A DNA stretch of 64,000 nt. Source: Salminus brasiliensis. Its lineage: Eukaryota > Chordata > Actinopteri > Characiformes > Bryconidae. The stretch is from NCBI RefSeq assembly GCF_030463535.1, contig NC_132900.1:27565956-27629955 (forward strand), given 5' to 3'. Made by a program: the position numbers and the translations under genes. The notes beneath the pieces were generated by a model. The model was not told the origin of the DNA. It did not search any database and saw only the letters and a program-made list of their open reading frames with translations. How positions within the stretch are numbered: the stretch's first letter is position 1; every line of letters starts with the position of its first letter. Positions 1 to 9,339 of this stretch are shown here, piece by piece.

Positions 1-645
1 CACGGGCAGCTTTCTTAATATTTACTTTCAAAAGGGAGAGATTTTACATATACTTTCATTAAAACATTGTTTTAACTAAAGTAAATATTTTGTTCAAGCA
101 TAAAAACCTTTTTACTCCTTTAAGGGTCATTTTAGGATACTTATAATGTGAATAATATGAATAATAATAATAATAATTATAAATTGAAAATGAATAATAA
201 TGAAAAAGAAGAACAGCAACAAGAGGAAGAATTGGGAAGTACTGTGAACTGCTGATAAATCACTAATAACTGGTAAGACGTCACCATAACACCACATTAG
301 TCCGTTGTTATGAACAGATGCACTGCTGTCGGGAATGTAGGGTAGGTAGCAGGAGACATCTGGACAGGTGGGCGGTCATCAATTTAGAAAAGAGTGTAAA
401 GATGGAATTAGTACTGTTTGGGAAATGTAAGCTTTATCAGAATGTGGCTGACGAGTCCAGCAGATCTGACCATAACAGCCACAGAGAGCCAGGAGGTAAC
501 ACAGACATGGGAGCACCCTGAAACACTGACATCCAGCTGCTCCACGCTTTCAGCCTAGTTCTGAAGATTGTGTGTTTATAGACTGTCTAAGGCTGAATTT
601 TATGAGTAAACGATGTTCCACTGCTGATTCCTCTCGTCTCTGCAG
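1..645. other. AT-rich flank or intron upstream of urod exon 2
   Basis: No coding exon could be supported here. The stretch is AT-rich with short A/T runs and ATA-like repeats near 155-200. A polypyrimidine stretch and TGCAG end at 645, forming the acceptor of the first recognised urod exon. The first urod exon in other vertebrates encodes only about ten poorly conserved residues, so it could lie here or left of the window; I could not choose a start codon followed by a donor site with confidence. Confidence 0.5.
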
Positions 646-758
646 CCCAAAGGACTTTCCAGAGCTTAAGAATGACACATTCTTACGAGCGGCACGAGGT
701 GAGGACGTCGAGCATGTCCCAGTGTGGTGTATGCGTCAAGCCGGTCGCTACCTGCCAG
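646..758 (+). CDS. urod: urod exon 2
   Basis: This 113-bp exon encodes the stretch from [10 protein letters not shown] to GRYLP and includes the MRQAGRYLP motif, whose arginines bind substrate carboxylates. Its first base completes a codon begun in the missing exon 1; its last base G is completed by the next exon to give Glu. The acceptor is TGCAG and the donor is a consensus CAG|GTAAGT that runs directly into a GT microsatellite. Confidence 0.93.
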
Positions 759-760
759 GT

Positions 761-804
<44 letters not shown>

Positions 805-3800
805 TTGGCTTATCTTCCAGATTCCATACTTTGTCCTATTAGTCTTATATTCTAAGACCAAGACTATAACTTGATAAGAAATTTCAGAATCTTGGGCTTC
901 GTTCAAGGTTCAAAGTAGTAATTACGTACAGTAATTACATAATAATAATTATTATTGGTGGCGGATAATACTCACAAAAATAAATTGAGAAGTGTTTATT
1001 GCCAGATCACACGTCCCAAGGTGCATCCTGATAAAATCATCAAGATATGATATGCGTTATGACATAATAAGCTGCGTATCATACAGTATAACTGCTGGCT
1101 TGTAATATAATAAGTGTATCAAATTTAATTGGTCATTATTAACAGCAAACTTCCAAAGCAAAGGTCCAGTTTGGCTAAATTTAGCATTATTATTAATGGA
1201 AATATAAGAAGTTTATTTTCATTGTTGGTAGCAGTGAAGCCTGGGGGGGAAATCAGCATTAGAAAACAAAAGAAAAATATTCCAAGAAGGTGAACTTTCT
1301 TTCTTTCGTTTCCCATTAAAATCACAGCCGTAAAAAGTCAATGTTGTCCTGGATTGATGAGCAGAGCTACAGGACACGTTACGCAAATTCACTGAGACAC
1401 CACATATCCCATGATCTAAAAGTCTGAGCGGCTTTTGACACTTTATTTAAACTTGGATGCGTTATCATGTTATTGCTACTTCATCAGTCATGCTACTACA
1501 CTCCTTTCATATTGTGATCTTATTTCTCTACTTTTCCTATTTATGTCTATACTTTTTATATTATAATATTTCTATAATTGCTCTTTGGGTGTAACTGGGA
1601 CATTGAGATCACAATTTCATTCCACCCCATGCAGCACATGTGATCCGAATGACAATAAAGTTTCCTTCCTCCTTTATCCTAACGTGTTCAGTATCAATGC
1701 TAGTGTCGTGATCTAGCCAGTATGTCAGTAAGTTACCCATTTTTAAAGCCTGAACTGTCTGATGATGCAAAGACTAAATCACAGTTTCACATGTAGTTTT
1801 ATGCCACAAATGACAGTAATATTACTACTACTAATAATAATATTGTTATTAACATATTAACATGTTATTAACTACTAATGTTATTAGGCAAGCGGGGGTA
1901 GAGCTGTGTGTGACCGAGTACAACAAGGAGTGTAGAAACGCCTCTGCCACAACCATTCAGAGTCAGGTTTGGTGTGAAATCGGACAGATTCGGGTTTCTT
2001 TACCGTGGTGGTAAATGGAATCAGGGGTCATCATGATAACAACCCAACTAGAGCCACTTTATTTACGATCTGAGCCCACCAGCGAACCTACACCTGTTTT
2101 ATATGTAGTGCCGTATTGGTGAAGCACCACTTGCCAGTGAGCTACCATGCCCTGTGGGAGACTGGGGTTCGATTTGTGGTCTGGATGATTATGCAGTGCT
2201 TCACCAATAATTTTCAATTCTATTCATATTTATTCATATATTATTCATATATATTTTCACAACACAGCTTTACAGAGAGCCTCTTTTGAGCAAGCCAGTG
2301 GCAACAGTGGCAAGGAAAAATTCCTTGGGAAAGACTCCTAACACTACATTGGCCCACTTCTGTTTTGCCTAACAATGCCCTGAGTTTATGTCTATAAATG
2401 TACCAAAAGTGTGTTTATTAAAAAAAAAAAAAGGTTTTCAGGCATTTGTGCCACCTGAATATAGTTTCTGCACAATAGTAGACTCATAACTATTAATAGT
2501 CATAAAAAAGGTATCCAGCAATTGTGCAGTTATTATTGTTGTTGTTGTTGTCGTTAATATTATTATTATTATATTTTGAACACAGCCCCCCTGCTTATGT
2601 CCACATCACTGTTTGTACACTTTCATTCCCTAATTTTGTATGAATTCCCCACAGAGTTCAGGGAATCCAGAGCGGGAAAGGATTTCTTCGAGACGTGCCG
2701 CTCCCCTGAAGCCTGCTGTGAGCTGACGCTACAGGTCAGCAGCACCTCTGGACACCTCTGCATTCATTTCTGCTTGTTTTGTCTTGATTTAACTGCTGTA
2801 TAGATTTGTAGCACTGAGAGCAAATGAATCTCTTTTTTTTCTGTGTAGCCGCTGAGACGCTTCCCATTCGATGCTGCGATCATTTTCTCAGACATCCTGG
2901 TGGTGCCACAGGTAAGAAGCGTCTGTGTTGCAGAGATTTGAACATTCAGAATCACCATATTCAGAGAGATGCAATCTGCATCGTATGCTGCAGAATTACT
3001 GCCGCTGCTGCTTCAGAATTTTATGACGTCATGAAATCGTAATTACAAAACTCTGCAGAGGGCTTCTCATTTGAAACGATGGGAAAAATAGCAAAAATAC
3101 GCAAACCATTGTTTATAATGGGGGCAAGGTCTCCATATAGAGAGACCACAGAAAGCCACAGTACTGTTAAACGTAGGAGATCCTTGAGGTTCTTCTAAAA
3201 ACCTTTTCTTAAAGGCTCCTCAAGGCACCTTGAGGCACACTTTCAAACTGAAGAAGCTCCAAAGGTTCCTTAAGTTCCTCAAGGAGAAGAGTTTTAACAG
3301 TGTAGATCACTTGACTTGTCAGTCTTCTGGTAAATGAAGGAGCGCTAAGGCAGAGTTGCCTCATTTAACATTACCAGCTCATATCTCTTGCTCGTACCTT
3401 TCAGCTCGAGAACAGCCAGTTCACAGTTGATGAAAGATGGCAACTGTAAACTGAATGAATGGGTTCATATTCAATATAAATACAGAACAAGTAATAAACA
3501 TGTGGCATTATTTTATATTAAGTTATTGGTTTATAAAATAACAGTTTGCTGAAGCCATGCTAAACTGACCTCAAGCTGAGAAGTGAAACTTAAAATAAGT
3601 GAAATGGAACATTTTGGGGACTTGTAACTGGTGTACAGTTACTTCACAAGTTAGAACTGTCTGAATTTTGAATCAATTCTAACAGCCTTCAGTAAATTCT
3701 GTGCTCATTTTCAGACCAAAATAAAATGATCAGACTAGTTTCAAATGGGAAAAATCCAAGCAAATTAAAAATGTGTATTTCATTGCTGTGTGAAGTCAGA

Positions 3801-4541
3801 AGTTCAGATTAGACCTTTCAGATTAGTCTCCGAATTCTGCATCTGATTAAGTAATCAGTGCTTGTTTGTGTGTCCCTGTGTGTCTACGCCCTCAGGCCCT
3901 GGGTATGGACGTCCAAATGTGTCCAGGAAAGGGGCCCGTGTTCCCGGAGCCCCTAAAAGAGCCGGACGATCTGCAGAGGCTTCGGCCCAAAGTGGACGTG
4001 GCCTCTGAGCTCGGCTACGTCTTCAAAGCCATTACCCTGACCCGACACAAACTGGAGGGCAAAGTTCCTCTGATTGGCTTCACCGGGGCCCCGGTGAGTG
4101 GACCAGGACTACGTTTGTCCAGCTGTGCGTTGATTTAAACATGATGTCACTGCTGCACAAAGATCTTCTTCAAATGATCTGCAGTCCAGATATGATCCAC
4201 ACATGTAGCAGATGTTAATGTAAGGTGCAGAATCTGGTCTGATCTGGTCAGTAAACGGCTTGCAGTCTGATAATCCGAGCTCTACCTCTTTCATCCATTT
4301 GCAGTGGACTTTAATGTCCTATATGATTGAGGGTGGAGGCTCCACCACCCACTCGAAGGCAAAGCGCTGGCTGTACAGACATCCAGAAGCCAGCCACAAG
4401 CTCCTGAGACAGCTCACTGATGTTATTGTGGAGTACCTGCTGGGCCAGGTGAAGGCTGGGGCACAGGTGAGAAACTGAAGTAGGGATGAAACCCTCATCC
4501 AAAAAAGAAGCTGATTAGCATTATGAAAGACAGTAGAAATA

Positions 4542-4576
<35 letters not shown>

Positions 4577-6137
4577 AGGCCTTGCAGGTGTTTGAATCTC
4601 ACACTGGCTGTCTGGGCCCCGTGGAGTTTAGGGAGTTTTCTCTGCCGTACCTGAGGGACATCGCTCGCAGGGTTAAAGACAAGCTGAAAGAGTCTGGACT
4701 GGACAATGTGCCTATGGTGGGTATGGCTTTGGTCCAGCAGCATCCCACAGAAGCTAGAATAAATAGATTTGGGGGGCAGAGGGTGCATCTAATCCACCCA
4801 GAGAGAGCAAGGCCAATTATGCTTTCTGGGACACCTAGCCACGGAGGTCTGTGGCATCACTGGGGATCTGACCAGTATAAATGATGACCCAATGATAAGG
4901 CCAGTGCTTGGACGGCTACACCACTTGGTGACAAATGTGCCATTCTTTAACCCACATCTGGCGAGGGTCTTCTGCCAACAGAGAAATCTGAGGGGTTATC
5001 CCGCCCCCCATATCTCCCCAAATCACAAGAAGAGCAAGCCCTGTTATTCTCTTTGGAACTTCCATCCACGGATGGCTGTGGCATCACCAGGGATCTGGTG
5101 TTTCTTTCCAGATCAAGACAAAAAATCTCACAGTGTGAATTAGGAGGTGAAAGCATCCATGTTGCACTTCAGTAGGCACACCACTAGGGGTCAGTATAGG
5201 GTAACAATTTTAGTCTTCCCATATTTACTCAACTCTGCTTCGGGTTCCTTCGTCCTCAGATTGTGTTTGCCAAGGATGGTCATTACGGTCTGGAGGACCT
5301 CTCCCAGTCCCACTATGAGGTGGTGGGTTTGGACTGGACCATTGACCCTCGCTCAGCACGGTGAGTCAGTTATACTCAAATGACACATCACAGAACATCA
5401 TAGGCAGCACTTTTTGGTGGTTCGGTTGGAGTTTTTTTTTAGGAGAAAAGCACTCCAAGCAGACTTCCTAAATGGTGTGTTACTGTTTATTAAAAAAAGT
5501 GTTGTACTTGTTTCACAGCGAGAGGACCGGAGGGAAGGTCAGTCTGCAGGGCAACATGGACCCCTGTGCACTCTATGCCACTAAGGTAAGAGTATGGGCT
5601 CAGATGTGTGGACATTCAACGAGAAGCCAGTTCTTATGACTAGAACGTCCTGCAGGAGTGTCCCCGTAGCCAAACGATTTTTTATAGACCTACAGTGTCA
5701 GAATCCACATAAGCAAGTCTATTAACACCTCTACACAGTTTGAGGAGAGTGTGTGATAATTTAGGCCGGTTTGGCACTTAGCACTATGCCAACTACAGCG
5801 GATGCTAATGTGTATAGTGTGTAATACCTATTTGCTATATTAGTCTTGTAGCTCCAAAGTCATACACTAAATGTGTTGCTTTATAAAAAACTACTAACTC
5901 GCTAAAAACGAGTCCTTTAAACACTCATAAACTACTCCTTTAACTTCTCACTTCCATTATTCACCTGTTTAGGATCGCATTTCTGAGATAGTGAAGAAGA
6001 TGGTAGACGGTTTTGGCACCAAAGGCTACATTGCGAACCTCGGCCACGGCCTGTACCCCGACATGGACCCTGAGTCTGTGGGTGCCTTCGTGGAGGCTGT
6101 CCACGCACACTCCCGCCAGCTTCTCAACCGCAAATAA
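646..6137 (+). CDS. urod: urod, uroporphyrinogen decarboxylase (exons 2-10 of 10; first exon not found)
   Basis: The cytosolic enzyme, a homodimer with a (beta/alpha)8 barrel, removes four carboxyl groups from uroporphyrinogen III to give coproporphyrinogen III, the fifth step of haem synthesis. Coding exons are 646-758, 2655-2734, 2849-2911, 3896-4093, 4305-4466, 4579-4716, 5260-5360, 5519-5585 and 5973-6137. All introns are GT-AG and the frame stays open from exon 2 to the TAA at 6135-6137, giving about 361 residues against 367 for the human protein, so only the short N-terminus is missing. Residues known to matter in the family are present: the MRQAGRYLP substrate-binding loop, the aspartate of IIFSDIL, the tyrosine of SYMIEGGGS, the serine of FESHTG and the histidine of [12 protein letters not shown]. 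No frameshift or lost residue is seen, so the gene looks functional. It is convergent with zswim5. Confidence 0.95.
763..803 (+). repeat. (GT)n microsatellite at the donor of urod intron 2
   Basis: About twenty GT units begin four bases after the exon 2 boundary and merge with the GTAAGT donor. The donor itself still matches consensus. Length changes here could affect splicing only indirectly. Confidence 0.95.
1430..1680 (+). mobile_element. Probable non-LTR retrotransposon 3-prime tail
   Basis: The stretch ends with a segment resembling the 3-prime UTR of fish L2/CR1-type LINEs: a GACAATAAAG motif near 1648 preceded by a stretch like the usual TTTCATT...GCA tail. No protein-coding part remains, so it would be a heavily 5-prime-truncated copy. 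The family assignment is by memory of similar tails and is tentative. Confidence 0.4.
2105..2400 (+). mobile_element. tRNA-derived SINE interrupted by another repeat
   Basis: A segment with a B-box-like GGTTCGATT (near 2167) and the phrase CCAGTGAGCT matches a second copy at 55,930-56,142. After CTTCACCAATA the match breaks, and about 120 bp resembling a different common fish repeat (CAGCTTTACAGAGA, GAGCAAGCCAGTGGCAAC) is inserted. The SINE resumes at CCTTGGGAAAGACTCC with CTAACACTACATTG. This indicates a nested insertion. Confidence 0.6.
2655..2734 (+). CDS. urod: urod exon 3
   Basis: This 80-bp exon encodes [12 protein letters not shown] followed by [15 protein letters not shown], a highly conserved segment of UROD. 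The acceptor is CCACAG and the donor ACAG|GTCAGC. It ends in phase 0. Confidence 0.93.
2849..2911 (+). CDS. urod: urod exon 4
   Basis: This 63-bp exon encodes [10 protein letters not shown] and then [11 protein letters not shown]. The aspartate of FSDIL corresponds to human Asp86, which binds the pyrrole nitrogens and is central to catalysis. The acceptor has a long T tract ending TGTGTAG; the donor is CACAG|GTAAGA. Both ends are phase 0. Confidence 0.94.
2912..3895 (+). other. urod intron 4 carrying repeat module A
   Basis: The intron contains module A (3191-3528), which recurs nearly identically downstream of the gene. The remainder is AT-rich and shows no exon-like segment. Confidence 0.75.
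3191..3528 (+). repeat. Dispersed repeat module A, copy 1
   Basis: About 340 bp that is roughly 95 percent identical by eye to 6982-7327. Shared marks include CTTCTAAAAACC, ACTTGACTTGTCAGTC, GCTCGAGAACAGCC and AATATAAATACAGAAC. No terminal inverted repeats or coding potential were recognised, so the element class is unknown. Confidence 0.85.
3896..4093 (+). CDS. urod: urod exon 5
   Basis: This 198-bp exon encodes [14 protein letters not shown] through FTGAP, including the FPEPL and [10 protein letters not shown] segments of the family. The acceptor is CCCTCAG and the donor CCCCG|GTGAGT. The junction to the next exon gives GAP-WTLM, as in other vertebrate enzymes. Confidence 0.94.
4305..4466 (+). 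CDS. urod: urod exon 6
   Basis: This 162-bp exon encodes [13 protein letters not shown] through GQVKAGAQ. The tyrosine of SYMIEGGGS matches human Tyr164 in the active site. The acceptor is TTTGCAG and the donor CACAG|GTGAGA, both in phase 0. Confidence 0.94.
4543..4575 (+). repeat. (TG)n tract replacing the polypyrimidine tract of urod exon 7
   Basis: Thirty-three bases of pure TG alternate directly before CAG|GCC. No C/T-rich run is present in the preceding 40 bases, which read as A-rich sequence (AGACAGTAGAAATAA). TG tracts at acceptors are known to affect inclusion of the CFTR exon 9 homologously; here the effect is inferred. Confidence 0.9.
4579..4716 (+). CDS. urod: urod exon 7, behind a TG-repeat acceptor
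   Basis: This 138-bp exon encodes [14 protein letters not shown] through LDNVPM; the serine of FESHTG matches human Ser219. The acceptor is unusual: instead of a C/T-rich tract, a run of TG dinucleotides (4543-4575) leads straight into CAG. A second CAG nine bases into the exon (ends 4587) could serve as an in-frame alternative acceptor. Skipping the exon would remove 46 residues in frame. The donor is CCTATG|GTGGGT. Confidence 0.92.
4717..5259 (+). repeat. urod intron 7 with an internally repeated segment
   Basis: Two related segments occur in the same orientation: one near 4840-4875 and one near 5062-5100. Both contain CCACGGA, then CTGTGGCATCAC and GGGATCTG. The intron also carries GGGGGGCAGAGG and a second-half stretch with no coding similarity. 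It looks like an old interspersed repeat with duplicated ends; I cannot name it. Confidence 0.5.
5260..5360 (+). CDS. urod: urod exon 8
   Basis: This 101-bp exon encodes [14 protein letters not shown] through [10 protein letters not shown]. It corresponds to the human segment with FAKDGH and EVVGLDWT. The acceptor is CCTCAG and the donor CACG|GTGAGT. It ends two bases into an Arg codon completed by exon 9. Confidence 0.93.
5519..5585 (+). CDS. urod: urod exon 9
   Basis: This 67-bp exon encodes [15 protein letters not shown] and then CALYATK, matching the conserved LQGN-DPCALY segment. The acceptor is TTTCACAG and the donor CTAAG|GTAAGA, ending in phase 0. Confidence 0.92.
5586..5972 (+). repeat. 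urod intron 9 with a dispersed repeat
   Basis: The part from about 5688 to 5870 contains ACAGTGTCAGAATCCACA and TAAGCAAGTCTATT. Closely similar words occur at 42,530-42,625 and 60,005-60,085, so this is a dispersed repeat with at least three copies in the window. No coding content. Confidence 0.55.
5973..6137 (+). CDS. urod: urod exon 10 (last exon, stop at 6135-6137)
   Basis: This 165-bp terminal exon encodes [10 protein letters not shown] through the stop and contains [12 protein letters not shown], whose histidine matches human His339 at the active site. The C-terminus HSRQLLNRK resembles other vertebrate ends. The acceptor is CTGTTTAG. Confidence 0.94.
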   Translation, partial: DRISEIVKKMVDGFGTKGYIANLGHGLYPDMDPESVGAFVEAVHAHSRQLLNRK

Positions 6138-6590
6138 GCCTGAACAGTCCCACCAGAGGAAACAGCACCTCCAGACCACCCAACAGCTCACAAGCCCCAA
6201 AAAACATCCATTCTAAAGCCTGTTTTGCCTCTTTAGCTACTTAGCAATCACTTACCTTTACCCAGAATGTGAAACAGTTTTCTATGTTGATTGTATGAAT
6301 TTGGGCGCACTGAAGTCGGTCAGTCAGTTTTATACATATTCTCGTTAGCTGTACTGGACCTTCTTCTGGCCTTCTGACTGTCTGCACTGCAATCCTGAAA
6401 CTGAGGGACCTATTGAGAAGAAATTCTAGCAAAGAAAAGTGGATGAATGCTGCTCGTCACTGTTGGCATTAAATGCTAGCCATGTTAACATCTGTGATCA
6501 GATGACCTCTGTAAGCACTGGTGTATTGATAGGCCTGTATGTGGATGTTTTTATATTGAGCAAAATAAAGATTTACCCTTTTACCAGCCT
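6138..6590 (+). other. urod: urod 3-prime UTR
   Basis: Non-coding sequence follows the urod stop and reaches the first plausible cleavage zone about 20 bp after the AATAAA at 6564. The exact end is inferred. Confidence 0.65.
6564..6569 (+). terminator. urod: urod poly(A) signal AATAAA
   Basis: A canonical AATAAA lies 427 bp after the stop codon, within CAAAATAAAG, and is followed by T-rich sequence (ATTTACCCTTTTACC). It is the first good signal on the plus strand downstream of the gene. Confidence 0.7.
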
Positions 6591-6715
6591 GAACATGACT
6601 GAGGAACCTGTGAAATGCACTGGGTAAAAAAGCTAACACAACTGGACGAATGCTGCTGGAAGGTCCTGGTTAGCAATTGCTAGCCATGTTAGCATTATTG
6701 AAAATAACTTCCCTC

Positions 6716-6880
6716 ATGATTAGTGTATTGTAGTTAAATTAATAATTCGGCTCATTAAATAGCATTGCAGTAGCTAAATATGTTTTATTTCCATTTTAAT
6801 TTATTACAGAAATTGGAACTAGCAGTTCGTCCCCAATATCTGCCACTTCCACAAAGTGCACTTTCCTGCTCTAGATGTAG
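6716..6880 (+). repeat. Repeat module B, copy 1
   Basis: Shares with 7345-7503 the words ATTAGTGTATTGTAG, AATAATTCGGCTCATTA and AGAAATTGGAACTAGC. The two copies flank module A copy 2, so the order downstream of urod is B-A-B. Confidence 0.8.
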
Positions 6881-6981
6881 ATGTAGAATCACCTCAAGGA
6901 GAAACCTTAAGGACATCCTTGAGGAACCTTTGGAGGTTCTTCCGTTTGAAACAGTGGAGGAACCTCTTAAGGAACCTTTTT

Positions 6982-7327
6982 TCTTCTAAAAACCTTTTCT
7001 TAAAGGTTCCTCAAGGCACCTTAAGAGGTTCTTCCACACTTTCAAACTGAAGAAGCTCCAGAAGTTCCTTAAGTTCCTCAAGGAGAAGAGTTTTAACAGT
7101 GTAGATCACTTGACTTGTCAGTCTTCTGGTAAATGAAGGAGCGCTAAGGCAGAGTTACCTCATTTAACATTACCAGCTCATATCTCTTGCTCGTACCTTT
7201 CAGCTCGAGAACAGCCAGTTCACAGTTGATGAAAGATGGCAACTGTAAACTGAAAGAATGGGTTCGGATTCAATATAAATACAGAACAAGTAATAAATAT
7301 GGGGCATTATTTTATATTAAATTATTG
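6982..7327 (+). repeat. Dispersed repeat module A, copy 2
   Basis: Near-identical to the copy in urod intron 4 (3191-3528). A GAACCTT/AAGGTTCC-rich stretch at 6890-7090 can fold on itself around the left part of the copy. The class is unknown. Confidence 0.85.
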
Positions 7328-7344
7328 TTTTTTAACTTGTCTCA

Positions 7345-7503
7345 AGATTAGTGTATTGTAGAGACGTACAAATTAATAATTCGGCTCATTACATAGCATT
7401 GCAGTGGCTGAAAATGTTCCCATTTTAATTTATTACAGAAATTGGAACTAGCGGTTCGTCCCCAAAATCAACTTTTACAAAGTGCACATTCCCGCTCTGG
7501 ATG
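7345..7503 (+). repeat. Repeat module B, copy 2
   Basis: Partner of 6716-6880 as described there; the shared part ends near GTGCACATTCCCGCTC. Confidence 0.8.
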
Positions 7504-8164
7504 TGTAACATTACAACATTGTTAGCGTTGTTTAAATATTGTTCTCATATGTTATTTTTTGTTTTTTTTTGCAAGAACAAATTTTAAATGCCTCTCTAAA
7601 GCAATATTATTTGCGATATTTCATACAAGAGATTGGCAAAAAGAAAGATCGAAAATGCTCAATACGCAAAAGTGGACGATATTGGGGATGGCTGCTGTTA
7701 GAAGACTAACTATATTATTGCTGTATATGAAGCAAAAGTTGATTTACAGTAGTAATGGTTGCAAATCAACTGAGATTTTTGAGAAATGTGTTTTGACGTA
7801 ACCTTCATGTCCAAAATAAGCTACCAAGCTAACACTCAGCACACTGAGGTAAATCCGGTTAGCTGAATGGCTAATGGCCTGCTGAGCTGAAAGGAAGGAG
7901 CCTGTCAGGGAAAAATCACCAGTTTGTTGCTGAGGGAGAAGACGTTTGTGAGAAATATGTAAAAGCTGAATCTCTACACATTGCCATTAGCCTAGCATAA
8001 GTACCAGCTTTCCAAAATACTTCAGCCCTGAGTAGCTACCATGTTTGTTTTTACTCATTTTCTCAGTAAAAGTATTTTAGGTTTACTTCAGTTCAGTTAA
8101 ATATTGTTCTTATTAAAGTGAAAAGGCATTTTAGTTTTATTCAAATTGAACTGGCTTTACATAA
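7504..8164. other. Intergenic, nothing recognised
   Basis: AT-rich sequence with no coding similarity, tRNA-like sequence or clear repeat. Confidence 0.6.
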
Positions 8165-8515
8165 GCATCTAAAACATGGGTGCCAGATGTGGGCTAAAGG
8201 GATATGAGGCCTCCAGTATTGAGCTGTGGAAGAACTGTGTTCTCTGGGATGAGAGTCGGTGCCTCATCCAGTACTTCGGATGAGTTGGAGAGTTGGGGAT
8301 AAGGTGAGATGGTTGATCATCTTCCAACATCCTGATGTATTTAACGCTCGTCACTGAATGCAATCAAATCCGCACGGAAATGTCCTAAAATCGGATGGAC
8401 AGTAGAGAGTAGAGAGGTACTTCAACAAAAAAAAGCTGGATAAAATCTTTTTTTAATATAAGAAGCAACATATGAGCAGGTGTCCCAATACTTTTGTCCA
8501 TTTGTATAAAACATA
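8165..8515 (-). mobile_element. Non-autonomous DNA transposon relative (family X), inverted copy
   Basis: Read on the minus strand it contains AAAAGTATTGGGACACC (plus-strand GGTGTCCCAATACTTTT near 8479), TTTGATTGCATTCAG and a CCACAGCTCAATACTGG-like stretch. The same words occur at 31,785-31,925, 33,928-34,265 and 62,118-62,530. No transposase remains. Confidence 0.6.
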
Positions 8516-9339
8516 TCTCAGAAAATGTAGTTGTATGAAGAAACACATTGTTGGCCATGATAGCTAATACTACTAGTCAAAATTCAGTGTTTTTGTTTTT
8601 TTACATTGTGTTATTACAAATATTTTAATATTATATATAAATGAAATTTTTGCACATGAAGGAAACTGGGATAAAAACAAAAAGCTAAAATGCTAAGTGA
8701 CTCTAGTATACGTTAGCATGTTCTGTCTGGTGACCCATTTAAGTACGGATGGATGGTTTTTTTTTTATTTAACCAAATAAAGATGATTTTAACAGCCAGC
8801 CTGGGTCTAAATGAGCTCATTAGCATGCGAAAGCTAATGAAGTTCTACAGCTCGCCTATATGAGCCTATAAGAACGGTTCTAGGCCTTCCTGGTGCATCA
8901 AATAATCCCAGTGGCCGCTGTTCCCGAAGGCACATAAGCACCCAGCGAAGGCAAATCCTCAAAATCCAGTTGTTTTTGTTTTGGAGAGACGATGGCAGTG
9001 AATTCCACCACACGTCATGTGACCCTCAATGAGGAGATGTTTTTGAGGGTCCTGCTGATCCTCAAAAACAAGGTTTTATTTGAATTAATGGCTTCTGTGA
9101 TCCCCCAACACATTTCAATCATGTTCGGGATTTGTGTGTAGATTTGTTTTCATTGGAATCTGAACTCCTTTTTTTTGTTGTTTTGATAAATTGAATCATA
9201 AATTAATTTTTTTTGTTGTTGTTGCTTTTTTTCAATTTTTTCAATGTTTTATTTTTATTTTTTTTATTTGAGCCCAAAAAAATTAGTACAGTTTGACAGC
9301 ACTGTTTACGGGAGCGAAGGGAATAACCTAAGAAAGACG
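8516..9339. other. Intergenic, T-rich, nothing recognised
   Basis: Contains several T homopolymers (8758-8768, 9170-9270) and no supported gene. Confidence 0.55.

Larger units (their letters stand above)
759..2654 (+). other. urod intron 2 with repeat insertions
   Basis: This is the largest urod intron in the window. It holds the GT tract, a probable LINE 3-prime tail near 1430-1680, a tRNA-like SINE near 2105-2400 and short A and TTG/ATT tracts at 2420-2432 and 2535-2575. No additional exon with conserved coding content was found. Confidence 0.8.

Noticed and set aside
4546..4884. Single 112-codon frame through urod exon 7 and on into intron 7
   Set aside because: The conserved reading stops matching UROD at VPM and resumes at 5260 with IVFAKDGH; the intervening stretch is an intron with a GTGGGT donor.
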